Below are positions 25,072 through 35,900 of a stretch of DNA of 52,997 nucleotides, piece after piece. The stretch's first letter is position 1, and each line of letters starts with the position of its first letter. The notes beneath the pieces are model-generated. The model was given only the letters and a program-made list of their open reading frames with translations, had not been told where the DNA came from and searched no databases. The position numbers were made by a program, and so were the translations under genes. Source of the stretch: Parafrankia irregularis (GTDB lineage Bacteria > Actinomycetota > Actinomycetes > Frankiales > Frankiaceae); assembly GCF_001536285.1 (NCBI RefSeq), contig NZ_FAOZ01000044.1:1-52997 (forward strand). The letters are read 5' to 3'.

Positions 25072-25283
25072 GGGATCCGGCGCCGTCGCGCCGCGCCGGG
25101 AATTCACCCCAATACGAACAAAAGGGGTGCAGAGTCGTTTGGCAATCCGCAAGAACTGAGAATTTTGGTTGTCGGAACGACCAAAATCCTCAATTCTTGC
25201 TCGGCGGCAGCCGATGTCCGAGGGTCGGGATTCTGCTACATGCTCTGCGGCAATCGAAATCCCGGTTTCTTGCGGATTGTCAA
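25072..25283 (+). repeat. 212-bp dispersed repeat, copy 2, with inverted-repeat core
   Basis: Matches 18331-18542 base for base in length, starting at GGGATCCGGCGCCGTCGCG. The right 145 bp (25139-25283) is bounded by TTGGCAATCCGCAAG and CTTGCGGATTGTCAA, a 14/15 inverted repeat. The internal hairpin has arms GAGAATTTTGGTTG and CGACCAAAATCCTC around TCGGAA. It fills most of the 430-base gap between HelD-like and ABC genes; the remainder (25284-25445) holds the promoter region and no gene. Confidence 0.78.
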
Positions 25284-25445
25284 TCGGATGCCCGTGGACC
25301 GCGGTCGCGGCCGGCCCAGCCTGAGGATTCATGGTGGGGACAGCCCCACCATGAAGAGGCTCCTTACGCCCATCGACCGGTCCGGGCGCGGTTTCTAGCG
25401 TCTGAGGTGCACTTTCCAGCCCCGTCGCACCTCCGGAGCGTTCCG

Positions 25446-26189
25446 TTGACCAGGTACAGCCCCGTTCTCGAAGTACACGACCTCGCCCGAACCTACGGGT
25501 CGGGAACCGGGAGCGTCGCCGCGCTTTCCGGTGTCTCCGCCGCGTTCGCGCGCGGCACGTTCACCGCCGTCATGGGCCCGTCCGGCTCGGGCAAGTCCAC
25601 CTTCCTGGCCTGTGCCGCAGGGCTGGAGCCACCGACGTCCGGCCGGGTGGTGATCGACGGCGCGGACATCACCGACTGGGACGAGGAACGTCGTACCCTG
25701 CTGCGCCGCGAGCGGATCGGCTTCGTCTTCCAGGACTTCCATCTGATGCCCTACCTGAGCGCGACGCAGAACGTCGGCCTGCCGCTGCGCCTCGCGGGCT
25801 GCCGGCCGGACCGGGCGCACGTCCGGGGCCTGCTGGAGCAGGTCGGGCTCGGCGAGCGGGCCGGCCACCTGCCGTCGGCGCTGTCCGGCGGGCAGCGCCA
25901 GCGGGTCGCCGTCGCCCGGGCACTGGTCACCGACCCGGCGGTGGTCCTCGCCGACGAGCCGACCGGCGCGCTCGACTCGGCGTCCGCCGCCTCGCTGCTC
26001 GAACTGCTCCGCGGCTGCGTCGACGAGCTGGGCCAGACCGTCGTCATGGTCACCCACGACCCGGTCGCCGCGGCGTACGCCGACGCCGTCATCTTCCTGG
26101 TCGACGGGCGGGTCGCGGGCCGCATGGAACACCCCACCGCCACGGCGGTCGCCGGCCAGCTGGCCCGTCTCGACGAGTGGGTGGCCTGA
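25446..26189 (+). CDS. ABC transporter ATPase (MacB/LolD/BceA-like)
   Basis: A 247-residue nucleotide-binding subunit. Walker A is GPSGSGKSTF, the Q-loop is FVFQDFHLMPYLSATQNV, the signature is LSGGQRQRVAVARAL, Walker B is VVLADEPTGALD and the switch is MVTHDP. The DEPTGALDS wording is specific to the subfamily that drives FtsX-type mechanotransmission permeases, and that permease is encoded next. The TTG start at 25446 follows CCGGAGCG. First gene of a four-gene overlapping run with a two-component system, so the transporter may export or sense a cell-envelope-active compound. Confidence 0.92.
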   Translation: MTRYSPVLEVHDLARTYGSGTGSVAALSGVSAAFARGTFTAVMGPSGSGKSTFLACAAGLEPPTSGRVVIDGADITDWDEERRTLLRRERIGFVFQDFHLMPYLSATQNVGLPLRLAGCRPDRAHVRGLLEQVGLGERAGHLPSALSGGQRQRVAVARALVTDPAVVLADEPTGALDSASAASLLELLRGCVDELGQTVVMVTHDPVAAAYADAVIFLVDGRVAGRMEHPTATAVAGQLARLDEWVA

Positions 26190-27691
26190 TGAGCACGCCG
26201 GTGGGGATGTCGGTGAGAACTCCGGCGAGCAGGCCGGTGGGGCTTGCGATGAGCCCGGGGTGGCTGGCGCTGCGCTCGCTGCGGCACCGGCGCGCCGCGT
26301 TCGCCGCGACGTTCGTCGCCGTGCTGCTCGGCACGGCGCTGATCGGGTCGTTCGCGACCCTGATCGAGACGGCGGCCGGCCCTGTCCCGGCGCAGGACGC
26401 GGAGTCGCTGCGCATCATGGGCACCGTGGTCGGGGGCTGGGGCGCGGTGATCGTGCTGTTCTCGGTCGCGTCGACGGTCGGTATCACGGTCGGCCAGCGC
26501 GACGTCGAGATCGGCCTGCTGCGCACGATCGGGGCCACGCCACGTCAGGTCCGCCGGCTGGTCCGGATGGAGACGTCCGTGGTCTGCCTGGCCGCGTCGG
26601 TGATCGGGGCCGCCGTCGCCTTCGGCGGCGGATACGCGCTGCTGGCGGCACTGGAGGCGGCCGACGTCGTGACTGATGTGGAGTACCGCGGTGGCGTCCG
26701 CTCGCTGTCGGCCACGGTGCTGGGCATCCTGCTCGTCTGCCTCGCCGCGGCGTCGATCGCCGGGCGCCGGGCGACCCGCGGGCCCGCGTCGGTCACCGCC
26801 GGCGAGGACCTGGCCGGAGCGGGGGCGGGGGCCGGTGCAGTGGGCGGAGGTGGAGCCGGGTCGGGGCCCGTCCGCTGGTGGCGGGTGCCGCTCGCACTGC
26901 TGCTCATCGGGTACGGCGCGGCGATGGGCGTCATCACCGTGACGGTCACCGGCCACTCGGACGACCCGTACGACGCGATGTCGACCGCCGGCTCCAACTC
27001 GATCCTGGTCGGGGTGGGTCTCGCCCTGCTCGGCCCGGTGCTGCTGCCGGCCGGCGCGTGGCTCGCCCGGCCGTTCCTGCGCCACCGCGGCGGCGCGGCC
27101 TATCTGGCCGTGTACAACCTGTCCCGGCGCGCTCACCTGCTGTCAGGGGTGTTCGGGCCGGTGGTCGTCCTGACGTCGGCCGGCGTCGGCACGCTGATGC
27201 TGGTCGGGACGGACGGCCGCACCCTCGTCGGCCCGCAGCCCGAGGGGACCGAGACGATCAATCTGCTGAACAACGTCGTGACGGGAATGCTCAGCCTGTT
27301 CGCCGCCATAATGGTGGTCAACTCGTTCGCTGCCGCGATCGCGCACCGGCGCGGTGAACTGCGCCAGCTCTGGCTCGTGGGCGGAACCCGCGCCCAGATC
27401 GAGCGTTCGGTGGTCGCGGAGGCGATGCTGGTGGCGGTGGTCGGTGTTGTGCTCGGCCTGGTCGGGTCACTCGCCACGATCATTCCGTTCGGCCTGGCCC
27501 GCGACGAGGGCGTGGTTCCGGACGGTCAGCTGTGGCTGCCGCCCGTGTTCGCCATCGGCGTCGGCGCCCTCACTGTGCTGACCGCGCTCGCCGTGGTGCG
27601 CCGAGCCACCCGGGCTGCCGGTGCTGCCGGTGCCACCGAGGCCGCCGGCCCGCCGCCGGGTGCTCGCGTCGCGACCCTGCCGGTGCCGTGA
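26189..27691 (+). CDS. FtsX-like ABC permease
   Basis: A 500-residue membrane protein with two FtsX-type blocks. The first has LALRSLRHRRAAFAATFVAVLLGTALIGSFATLI followed by a helix pair and GQRDVEIGLLRTIGATPRQVRRLVRMETSVVC, the cytoplasmic coupling loop that meets the ATPase. The second repeats the theme, with AHRRGELRQLWLVGGTRAQIERSVVAEAMLV. Between them lies a Gly/Ala-rich loop (about 205-230). The ATG shares one base with the ATPase stop (TGATG). It probably works with the preceding ATPase to detoxify or sense an envelope stressor. Confidence 0.9.
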   Translation: MSTPVGMSVRTPASRPVGLAMSPGWLALRSLRHRRAAFAATFVAVLLGTALIGSFATLIETAAGPVPAQDAESLRIMGTVVGGWGAVIVLFSVASTVGITVGQRDVEIGLLRTIGATPRQVRRLVRMETSVVCLAASVIGAAVAFGGGYALLAALEAADVVTDVEYRGGVRSLSATVLGILLVCLAAASIAGRRATRGPASVTAGEDLAGAGAGAGAVGGGGAGSGPVRWWRVPLALLLIGYGAAMGVITVTVTGHSDDPYDAMSTAGSNSILVGVGLALLGPVLLPAGAWLARPFLRHRGGAAYLAVYNLSRRAHLLSGVFGPVVVLTSAGVGTLMLVGTDGRTLVGPQPEGTETINLLNNVVTGMLSLFAAIMVVNSFAAAIAHRRGELRQLWLVGGTRAQIERSVVAEAMLVAVVGVVLGLVGSLATIIPFGLARDEGVVPDGQLWLPPVFAIGVGALTVLTALAVVRRATRAAGAAGATEAAGPPPGARVATLPVP

Positions 27692-28935
27692 TGCCGGAAG
27701 CGGGCCTGGGCGGCCTTCTCGCGCCGATCGGGAACATCCGGCCCGGTCCCGCCGACACGCCGGCGTTGCGTGAACGGGTCCGGCTGACGGTCGTCGCCCT
27801 CGGATACGCCCTGTCGATGGCGCCGGCGCTGGTGCTGGCGATCCTGTCGGTCGTCACCATCGCGTTGGGCCCGCTGACGGTCGGGCTTGTGTTCGCGCTC
27901 GCGGTGGTGCCGGCGACCGCCGGCGTCACGGCAGGCCACCGGTGGGTCACCGGTGGCCTGCTCGGCCAGCGCCTCACAGCCACCTACGCCGACACCTCGG
28001 AGACGACCTTCCTCGCCCGGCCGCTGCGGTGGCTGCGCGATCCGGCCCGCTGGCGGGACTTCGCCTTCCTGTGGTTCTCCGCCACCGGCGGGTTCGTCCT
28101 GGCGGTGATTCCGCCCGGCCTGCTGGCCGCACCGATCACCTACCTGGTGTGGATGATCGTGGACCCGCGCTGGCTGTGGTTCGTGCTGCTGCTCCTGTCC
28201 GGTCCGGCGGTTTACGTGTGGTGGCTGGTCACGCCGGCGCTCGTGCGCGCCAGGGCGGTGGCGGAACGGGCGATCCTCGGTGGCTCCCGGGTCGCGGAGC
28301 TCCAGCGGCGGGTGGAACGGGTCACCTCGTCCCGCAGCAGCGCGCTGGACCATTCGGCCGCGGAGATCCGCCGCATCGAACGGGACCTGCACGACGGGGC
28401 GCAGGCCCGGATCGCCGCCGTCGGGATGAGCGTCGGGCTCGCCGAGAAGCTGGTCGAGCAGGACCCGGCGGCAGCCGTCGAGCTGCTGCGGGAGGCCCGC
28501 GCGACGACCGTGTCCGCGCTGGAGGACCTGCGGGCGGTGGTGCGCGGCATCCATCCACCGGTGTTGGCTGATCGTGGGCTCGTCGGTGCGGTCGAGGCGC
28601 TGGCCCTGACACTGCCGCTGCCGGTCACGGTGTCACTGGTACTTGACCGGCGGCTGCCCGACCCGGTCGAGTCCGCCGCCTACTTCGCGATCGCCGAATG
28701 CCTCGCCAACACGATCAAGCACGCGGACGCGACCTTCGCCCGCGTCTCCGGCAGCCACGACGGTGAGCTGCTGCGGCTCGTCGTCGGCGACGACGGGAAG
28801 GGCGGGGCGGACATCGGCGGCGCCGGCCTCACCGGCGTCGCCCGGCGGCTCGCCGCTTTCGACGGCACGCTGGACGTCGTCAGCCCCGCCGGGGGGCCGA
28901 CCACCGCCACGATGGAGATCCCGTGCCGGACCTGA
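27691..28935 (+). CDS. Sensor histidine kinase, NarX/DesK type (HisKA_3)
   Basis: A 414-residue membrane kinase. Two hydrophobic regions, one helical pair near 35-85 and one near 130-180, form the sensor. The dimerisation helix has IERDLHDGAQARIAAVGMSVGLAEKL with phospho-acceptor His234, the HisKA_3 pattern. The ATPase domain follows with AIAECLANTIKHADA (N box), GDDGKGG and GAGLTGVARRLAAFDGTLDV (G boxes). Its ATG overlaps the permease stop by one base. The absence of a large extracellular loop suggests sensing within the membrane or through the permease, as in Bce-type modules. Confidence 0.92.
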   Translation: MPEAGLGGLLAPIGNIRPGPADTPALRERVRLTVVALGYALSMAPALVLAILSVVTIALGPLTVGLVFALAVVPATAGVTAGHRWVTGGLLGQRLTATYADTSETTFLARPLRWLRDPARWRDFAFLWFSATGGFVLAVIPPGLLAAPITYLVWMIVDPRWLWFVLLLLSGPAVYVWWLVTPALVRARAVAERAILGGSRVAELQRRVERVTSSRSSALDHSAAEIRRIERDLHDGAQARIAAVGMSVGLAEKLVEQDPAAAVELLREARATTVSALEDLRAVVRGIHPPVLADRGLVGAVEALALTLPLPVTVSLVLDRRLPDPVESAAYFAIAECLANTIKHADATFARVSGSHDGELLRLVVGDDGKGGADIGGAGLTGVARRLAAFDGTLDVVSPAGGPTTATMEIPCRT

Positions 28936-29771
28936 CCTCACCGCCGGGTGCCGAACCCGTCCCGGGCCACGCCGTCCCGGTCCCGGATGGCTCGGACGGT
29001 TCGGCCTCGGACGGCCAGCGCCCGCGCCCGCTGCAGGCGGTGGTCGCCGAGGACCAGGCGCTGCTGCGGGTCGGGCTCGTCCGCATCCTGGAGGCGGGTG
29101 GGATCACCGTCGTCGCGGCGGTGGCGGACGCCGCCGGCCTCGCCGAGGCGCTGGCCCGCGACGACATCGACATCGCGATCGTCGACGTGCGGCTTCCCCC
29201 GACCCACACCACCGAAGGCCTGGAAGCGGCGATCCGCGCCCGCCAGGCGCGCCGGGCGGTTGGTGCAGTTGGGGAGGGCCCGGGCCCTGCGGGGGAGACC
29301 GCGTCGGCGGAGCGGTCGTCGGAGCCGGCAGCGCCACCGGTGCCGGCGGTGCTGCCGGTGCTGGTGCTGAGCCAGTGGGTGGAGCCGCTGTACGCCCGCG
29401 ACCTGCTCGCCTCCGGCGCCGGGGCGGTCGGCTACCTGCTGAAGGACCGGGTCGCCGACGTGGACGAATTCCTCGCCGCGGTGCGCCAGGTGGCATCAGG
29501 TGGGACGGTGCTCGATCCCGAGGTGGTCGCCCGGCTCGTCTCCCGCCGCGAACGGCCGCTGGACCGGCTCACCGTACGGGAGCGTGATGTCCTCACCCTG
29601 ATGGCGCAGGGACGTTCGAACGCCGCCATCGCGGCCCAGCTCGTGATCACGGACAAGGCGGTCGGCAAGCACACCAACAGCATCTTCACCAAGCTCGACC
29701 TGCCCCCGGCCGCCGACGACAACCGCCGCGTGCTCGCCGTCCTCACCTGGCTGAACTCGGCCAACCCGTAG
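28923..29771 (+). CDS. NarL/LuxR-type response regulator with receiver insertion
   Basis: A 282-residue DNA-binding response regulator. A Pro/Ser-rich N-terminus (~38 residues) precedes the receiver: VVAEDQALLRVGLVRIL (acidic pocket), IVDVRLPP with phospho-Asp88, and YLLKD with Lys174. Asp-to-Lys spacing is 86 residues, about 35 more than usual; the extra residues are a Gly/Ala/Glu/Pro-rich segment after IRARQARRA. The output HTH is LTVRERDVLTLMAQGRSNAAIAAQLVITDKAVGKHTNSIFTKL. The GTG start overlaps the kinase by 13 bases, so the pair is translationally coupled and probably regulates the ABC genes upstream. Confidence 0.9.
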   Translation: MPDLTSPPGAEPVPGHAVPVPDGSDGSASDGQRPRPLQAVVAEDQALLRVGLVRILEAGGITVVAAVADAAGLAEALARDDIDIAIVDVRLPPTHTTEGLEAAIRARQARRAVGAVGEGPGPAGETASAERSSEPAAPPVPAVLPVLVLSQWVEPLYARDLLASGAGAVGYLLKDRVADVDEFLAAVRQVASGGTVLDPEVVARLVSRRERPLDRLTVRERDVLTLMAQGRSNAAIAAQLVITDKAVGKHTNSIFTKLDLPPAADDNRRVLAVLTWLNSANP

Positions 29772-29920
29772 CCAAGAACCGGAACGCCAGGCAGCCTCTG
29801 ACCCCATCCGCCGACCTGCTGTCGCCCCGGTCGGCCAAGGCGTCGGACAACCGGTGATCAGGGGTAGGAACATTGCTGACGGTGGGGCGCAGCGCAGTCA
29901 CGTGCTGACATACTCGGCCT

Positions 29921-32900
29921 GTGCTCGACGGGGGTCACGACACCACAGATTCGGCCGATCGCTGGGACTTCTTCGTCTCCTACACTCAGGCCGACCGTGC
30001 CTGGGCGGAGTGGATCGCCTGGCAGCTCGAAGCCGACGGATATCGGGTTCTACTCCAGGCGTGGGACATGGTCGCCGGTACCAACTGGGCGCATGCGATG
30101 CAGAACGGCATCAAGGATTCGACCCGAACCCTCGCCGTGCTCTCCACCGCCTATCTGGACTCCGCATACGGCACACAGGAATGGCAGGCCGCGGTGGCGG
30201 CGGATCCGGACAGCGCTCGCCGCAGACTGATCCCGGTCCGGGTGGCGGACTGTGCCCGCCCAGGTCTGCTCGGCCAGGTAGTGTCCTTCGATCTGTTCGG
30301 ACTGCCGGAGGGGCGCGCCCGCGGTGAGCTGATGGCGCGAGTCCGGGAGGCGATCGCGGGCCGCGCCAAACCGGTCAGCGAACCCCTTTTCCCCGGTGTA
30401 TCTGCAGCGGCATCTCGGCTTCGCGTCGTGCCGACGTCCGCGGTCTCGCCAGCTTTTCCGGGGACCGGAACCGGAGCCGGCAACCGCATGCCCGCCGCGC
30501 CGGAACGGCCGGCGGAATTCCAAGCGCTGCTCATCGGCATCCCTTCGTACGAGGACGATCGGCTTCCCGGACTGCCGTGGCTGTCGGGGATGCTCGACAC
30601 GGTGGCGGAGAAGCTGGAGTCCGTCGGTTATCGCACGGAGATCCACGACCGTTCACGGATGGGCGCGGGTGCGGTGAAGGCGGCCGTCCACAGCTTTCTG
30701 CGCGGCGCGGCGCCTGGTTCCACGCTTCTTCTTCTGCTCGCCGGGCATGCCGTGCACCGCGCCGGCGATGGCGCGGCCGCCAGCCGGGACTATCTCGTTC
30801 CGGCGGATGCGACCGTCGGATACCAGCCCTTCTGGGATCTGTGTGTTCCCGTCGACTGGTCCGGGCCGCTCGCCCGCACCGCCGCCGCACGGGTCCTGGT
30901 CCTCGTCGACGGAGACACCGGATTCGACGACGACGTCCACGCTCTGGTCACGGACAGGGGTTGGGGAACTGGTCACCTCGACCCGGCGACGGGCGTCGAC
31001 GTCGCCTACCTCTACCGCGGGCCGACCGCGGCCGGCGCGGGCGCCCATCACGAGCCCCCGGCGCCCGCCATGCCACCGACGGATCCCGCCGCGCGACGGT
31101 CGCTAACCCGGGCGCTGGTGGAAGTTCTCTCCGCCGGACCGCGCCCGGGCACTCTCGGGGAACTGCATGCCGCGCTTGACCGAGCGATGTCCCCTCCTGC
31201 CGAACAACCCCCGGCCTGCGCAGCAACCAGGCCGCGAGGCATGCCCGACCAGCCCCGCCTGCCGAGGCAGCGCCCCGCAGGCGGGGCCCGGGAGGAGGGT
31301 CCCGGGTACGAGAACGACCACTGCCTGCTGCGCCCGGTGTCGTCCTGTGATCCGCTGCGGTTCCGCCCCTTCCCGACAGCACCCGGCGGCGACGGGGTCA
31401 AGGCTCCTGAGCACCCCTGGGTGGCCGCCGCCGACCAGCACCGGGCCTGGGAGCGGGCACCCGACGACCCGGTCACAACCTCGCTTCGGGCTGCTACCTG
31501 CGTTCTGGTCGGCCGCCTCGGCCGGGCTTACGGCGAGGCGGCCGCGGTCCTGGCGGAGGACCCCTGGCACGACCCGGATCTCGCCCGCCGGATGGCCCGT
31601 CGGGTCGAGTTCCTCGTCGGCAAGCTCCCCGCCGGGCCGGAGGAACTGTCCGCCGCCGAGGTGGCGCTGCTCGTCGCCGGGCCCTATCTGCACCAGACCG
31701 TGTGGACGGCGCTCGTGGCCCAGGCCACTGTCACCCACCCGGGCTCGGCCGATGTTCTGAGTGGTCGGGCCGATCGCGCCGAGTTCGATGCCTTCACCCA
31801 TACCCACCCCCGACTGACCCGCCGGATCGAGCGGGCGCGGCTGTCCGGTGACCAGACCTCCGCCGCGTCCGTCACCTGGTGGCTGGCCCACAAGTTTTGT
31901 GAGTCCACCGTGACGGCCAGGTGGGAGGCCGTGCTGCGCGAGGTGCTGCCAGGCCCGACCGCTGACGGTGCTCAGGAGACGCTCGCCGCCGAGGTGTTCC
32001 GCCCCGAGCGGATAGCGGAGATCCTCACCTGCCTGCGCGCTGCTCCCACGTTCCTGAACCAGTCCGGAAGGGCAGGGGCGCTGCGCGACCTGGTGACGGT
32101 CGCCCCGGCGACGAGCGAGGAGTCCCCGCTGCGGGAGCGACTCGTCGCCTATCTGCTCGCCGTGGGCCAGAAGATGGCGCTGGAGATCGCCGCGCTGCCG
32201 CCCGTGCTTGTGGAGCATCTCGGGGTCGCGGACGCGGTCGACCTGGCTGAGGTCCGCTCGGCCCTGCGCCGCGCCGAATGGCAGGGGCGGGGCCGCTCAA
32301 CCCGCGCGCTGTCAGTCGAGTGCCGCCATCCGGCCCTGCAGATCGCCCTGGAACGGCACGCCGCGAGCCTCGATGCCCTGCTCGCGGAGGCACACCGGGT
32401 GACCGCCGAGATCCCTGCGCTGGCCGGGCTGCCGACCCACGCCACCGCCGACGGGGTCCATGCCGCCGAGATCGACGGGCACCCGGTCTATGCCTCCGCC
32501 GGTGCCCAGTTCCGCCTCGCCGAGGACAGGGTGCAGGAACTGCTCATGGGCGAGCAGCTCTACGAGAACCGCGCCCTGGCCGTGCGCGAGCTCTACCAGA
32601 ACGCGCTGGACGCCTGCCGTTACCGCCGGGCGCGCACCCAGTACCTGGAACGGACCACGGGGCGCCCGTCGGGCTGGACGGGCCGGATCGACTTCCGGCA
32701 GGGCTTCGAACCGGACGGGACGCCCTTCATCGAGTGCCGCGACAACGGCATCGGCATGGGCTACCGGGAGATCTCCGACGTCTTCGCCGAGGCCGGCACG
32801 CGCACAGTCGACCTCCCCGAGGCCGTTGAGGAAATGGGCCGTTGGGCGGCCTGCGACCCGCCGGTCGAGTTCTACCCGAACAGCCGTTTCGGGGTCGGGG

Positions 32901-35900
32901 TGCTGAGCTACTTCATGATCGCGGACGAGATTCGGGTCGAGACCTGCCGCCTCGGACCGGACGGGCGGCCCGGCGAGCTGCTGCGGGTCACAATCGCCGG
33001 CCCCGGCAACCTGTTCCGCATCGAGCCGCTGGGCCCGGGGCGGGACAGCGGCACCAGCGTGCGGCTGTATCTGAGCCGTGATCCGGAGCGGCCGCCGATC
33101 TCCTGCGTGGACATCCTGCGCCGCATCCTGTGGGTCGCCGAGTTCGAAACCCACGCCGCCGAGGGCGCCGCACTGGAGCACTGGCCCGCCGGCCAGCTCG
33201 CCCCGTCCGCGCCGGTCGGGCGGACAGACCCGCCGTACGATGAGCTTCGCCGACTGACGACACAGATCGTGAGCGCTGGTCGTGGTGTGTGGTGGTGCAA
33301 CGGCGTCGGCGCGATACTCGCCGACGGGCTGTGGGTGGGCGAGGCGGTGTTCGGCGTCGTGCTCGACCTGACCGGCGCACTCGTACCTGAGCTGTCAGTC
33401 GACCGCAACAAGATCAGAAAGCTGCTCGACGAGCCGGCGGTGGACGCGCTGCTGACCGCTGCGATACCGGCCCTGCGCACGTCCGTCGTCCTGGAGGTGA
33501 CGGTCGACTGGCTCATCGCCTTCGGGTACTCGTTCCCCCTGGCCGCTGACGCGGTGCTCGAAGCCATGGCAGCCGATGGTGAATCCTGGGATGGGGTGGG
33601 CGGCGTCCGGGTGCCGGTCGCGCGCACCGGCCTGATCGCCATCGACAGCGGGCTGGGACCGGTTGCGGGAAGGACCGATCGCCCTGCAGCCCGATCAGGA
33701 ACCTCCTTCCTTCAGAGCGCTCACATGCCCGACGCCTCGTTCTTCGTACGGATGGCGGACTGGGCAAGCGCCGAGGATCATTTCCCGGCCGCCCGATCAG
33801 GCCTCGATGATTCCAGCCGGGTGGTTCCCAGTGACTTCGAGATCCTGACAATGGTTGTTCTCAGCTGGCGCTGGATGGTCCCGGTGCGTTTCCGCGCATT
33901 TGTGGGCTTCACGGCTGGCAGGTTGCGTTGTCCGCCGAGAGTGGTCGGACGGCGGATGCGCCGTCTTGGTTACCAGGTGCCCAGTCTCAATGGTGTCGAA
34001 GTGGCCGAGATCACCGAACTTGATCGGGCGCTTCTGAGTACACGGCTCGATGGAGGGACGGCCCTCCAGATGTGGGACTCCAGAAATGATGTGATAGCCC
34101 CCGGCCATGTCATCGCCGCTGCCGGTCGGCTGTTGATGTCCTGGGGTCAGATCGTCGACCGTTTGCGCACGCTTGGTCTCGTGGTGTGGCCGCAGCCCGT
34201 CGATCTGGCGGGCGTGGCTCCGATGGACCTGGTCCAACTGAGCGAAGGGCTTGACGGCCGATATCCCTGGCTCTCGGCGGGCCGGGTCAGCCTGGCCCAC
34301 ATCTTCCGCTCGGCGTTGCACACCGAGTCAGGTTTCGCGGAGGTCTGCGCTCGGTTGCGCCGATTTGGCTACCGGACGCCCAGGATTGATGTGGGAAGCC
34401 AGCGCGGATCGGGTAAGCAGGACGCCTTCATTGTCAGCCGAGATTCGGCCGGCGCGCTCGGCACCGTTCCGATTCCCACCAGCTACCTGACCGGACTGCG
34501 CTCGGAGAACCCGGGTGGTCGCGACGCCGCTGTCGCGCGTCTGCGTGAGCTCGGTTTTCCTGTGGCACGCTCGCTGCGTCTGCCGAACGACTCGCGAGCC
34601 GGCATCGTCGACCGCATCCAGGGCATCAACGAGCTTCACCCACTGTGGACGACGGGCGCGCCTGTGGACCGAGCTCATCTGCTCCTCGTCGCGAATGCCA
34701 CCAAGATGTCCTTCCCGGCACTCGTGGCACTGCTGGGGATGGAAGGCTACACGACGGCGCATGTACCCGAGCCGAGAGCATCGCGCGTCGCGCGAATTTC
34801 CGAGATCAATTCCCTTCTGCTGGCCGATATCTCTCGGGTCGGCCGCTGCGAGATTCGCCATCTCCTGAATATGGCGGGCGCGACCGGTCTTCCCGTTGGA
34901 GCGTCGCTCGCTCTCCTCGCGGAGGTAGGTGTCGCAACGCCGGATATCGGAGACCTGGAAATCACGAATGACGACGGAATCATCCTCAGTCGTTCCCTTG
35001 ACGGTGCTGCGGACCTCGCGAGAGAAGACGATTTTGTTCCGGCCGCACAAGTCCGGGCGGCTGCGACCCGCCTGCGCCGTGAACCCGAGGACGTCGCACG
35101 GCGGCTGCGCCAGCTTGGCCTGGCAACCGCCGATCCGGCGGGATGGGCGGCGTCACCCGTTCGTCCGGAAGACATCGCCCAGCTAGCCCGGGACTTTGAC
35201 GACCACCTGGCATTTCTCCCCGACGGGAGTGTCGCCGCGGCGCATGTCATGCGCGTCGCAGCCCGCACAGGCGAGGCGCCGCGGACCATCGCCAGCCGGC
35301 TTCACGAGCTTGGTTTCGACGTCGACTTCGTGGCGGAGCGTGAACTGACTGCGGACGAGGAATGCGCGGTTGTCGACCTGCTTGACGTGACCGATGAACC
35401 CGGCTTCGGCCACGGATGGGCTGGCCTGAGCCGTGCGAGCATTCTTGCCACCTCCTACCGTGATTCCATCCGGCGCCGTTCGAGCGGCCCGACTGCCTCA
35501 CGTGCATGCCAGCCGGAGCAGATGGCCGCCTGGGTCGGCACGCTCGGTGAAGGTCTCGACGGATATGTCGGCGCACGCTTCCCCGAGGACCTGGGCTTCG
35601 ACGACGTCGATCTACTGAGCTGGGCGCTGGATGGGGAGCCGCCATGGCTGGCGGACGACGCGATCAGCCTCGGCCATGTTCTGGCCGCCGCCGGCATCAC
35701 CGGCCGGTCGCCGCACGAGATCGCAGGCCGGTTGAGGCACCTGGGCTTCACCCTGGCTGATCTCCCGGGCCGGACGCCGGACGATGTGGACTCCGTCGAC
35801 GTCATACTGCTCAGCAGGTTCCTGGACGGCGACGCGCCTCGGCTGACGGACCATCAGGTACCGCTTGCCCACATCTACCACGCCGCCTGTGTTCTCTCGT

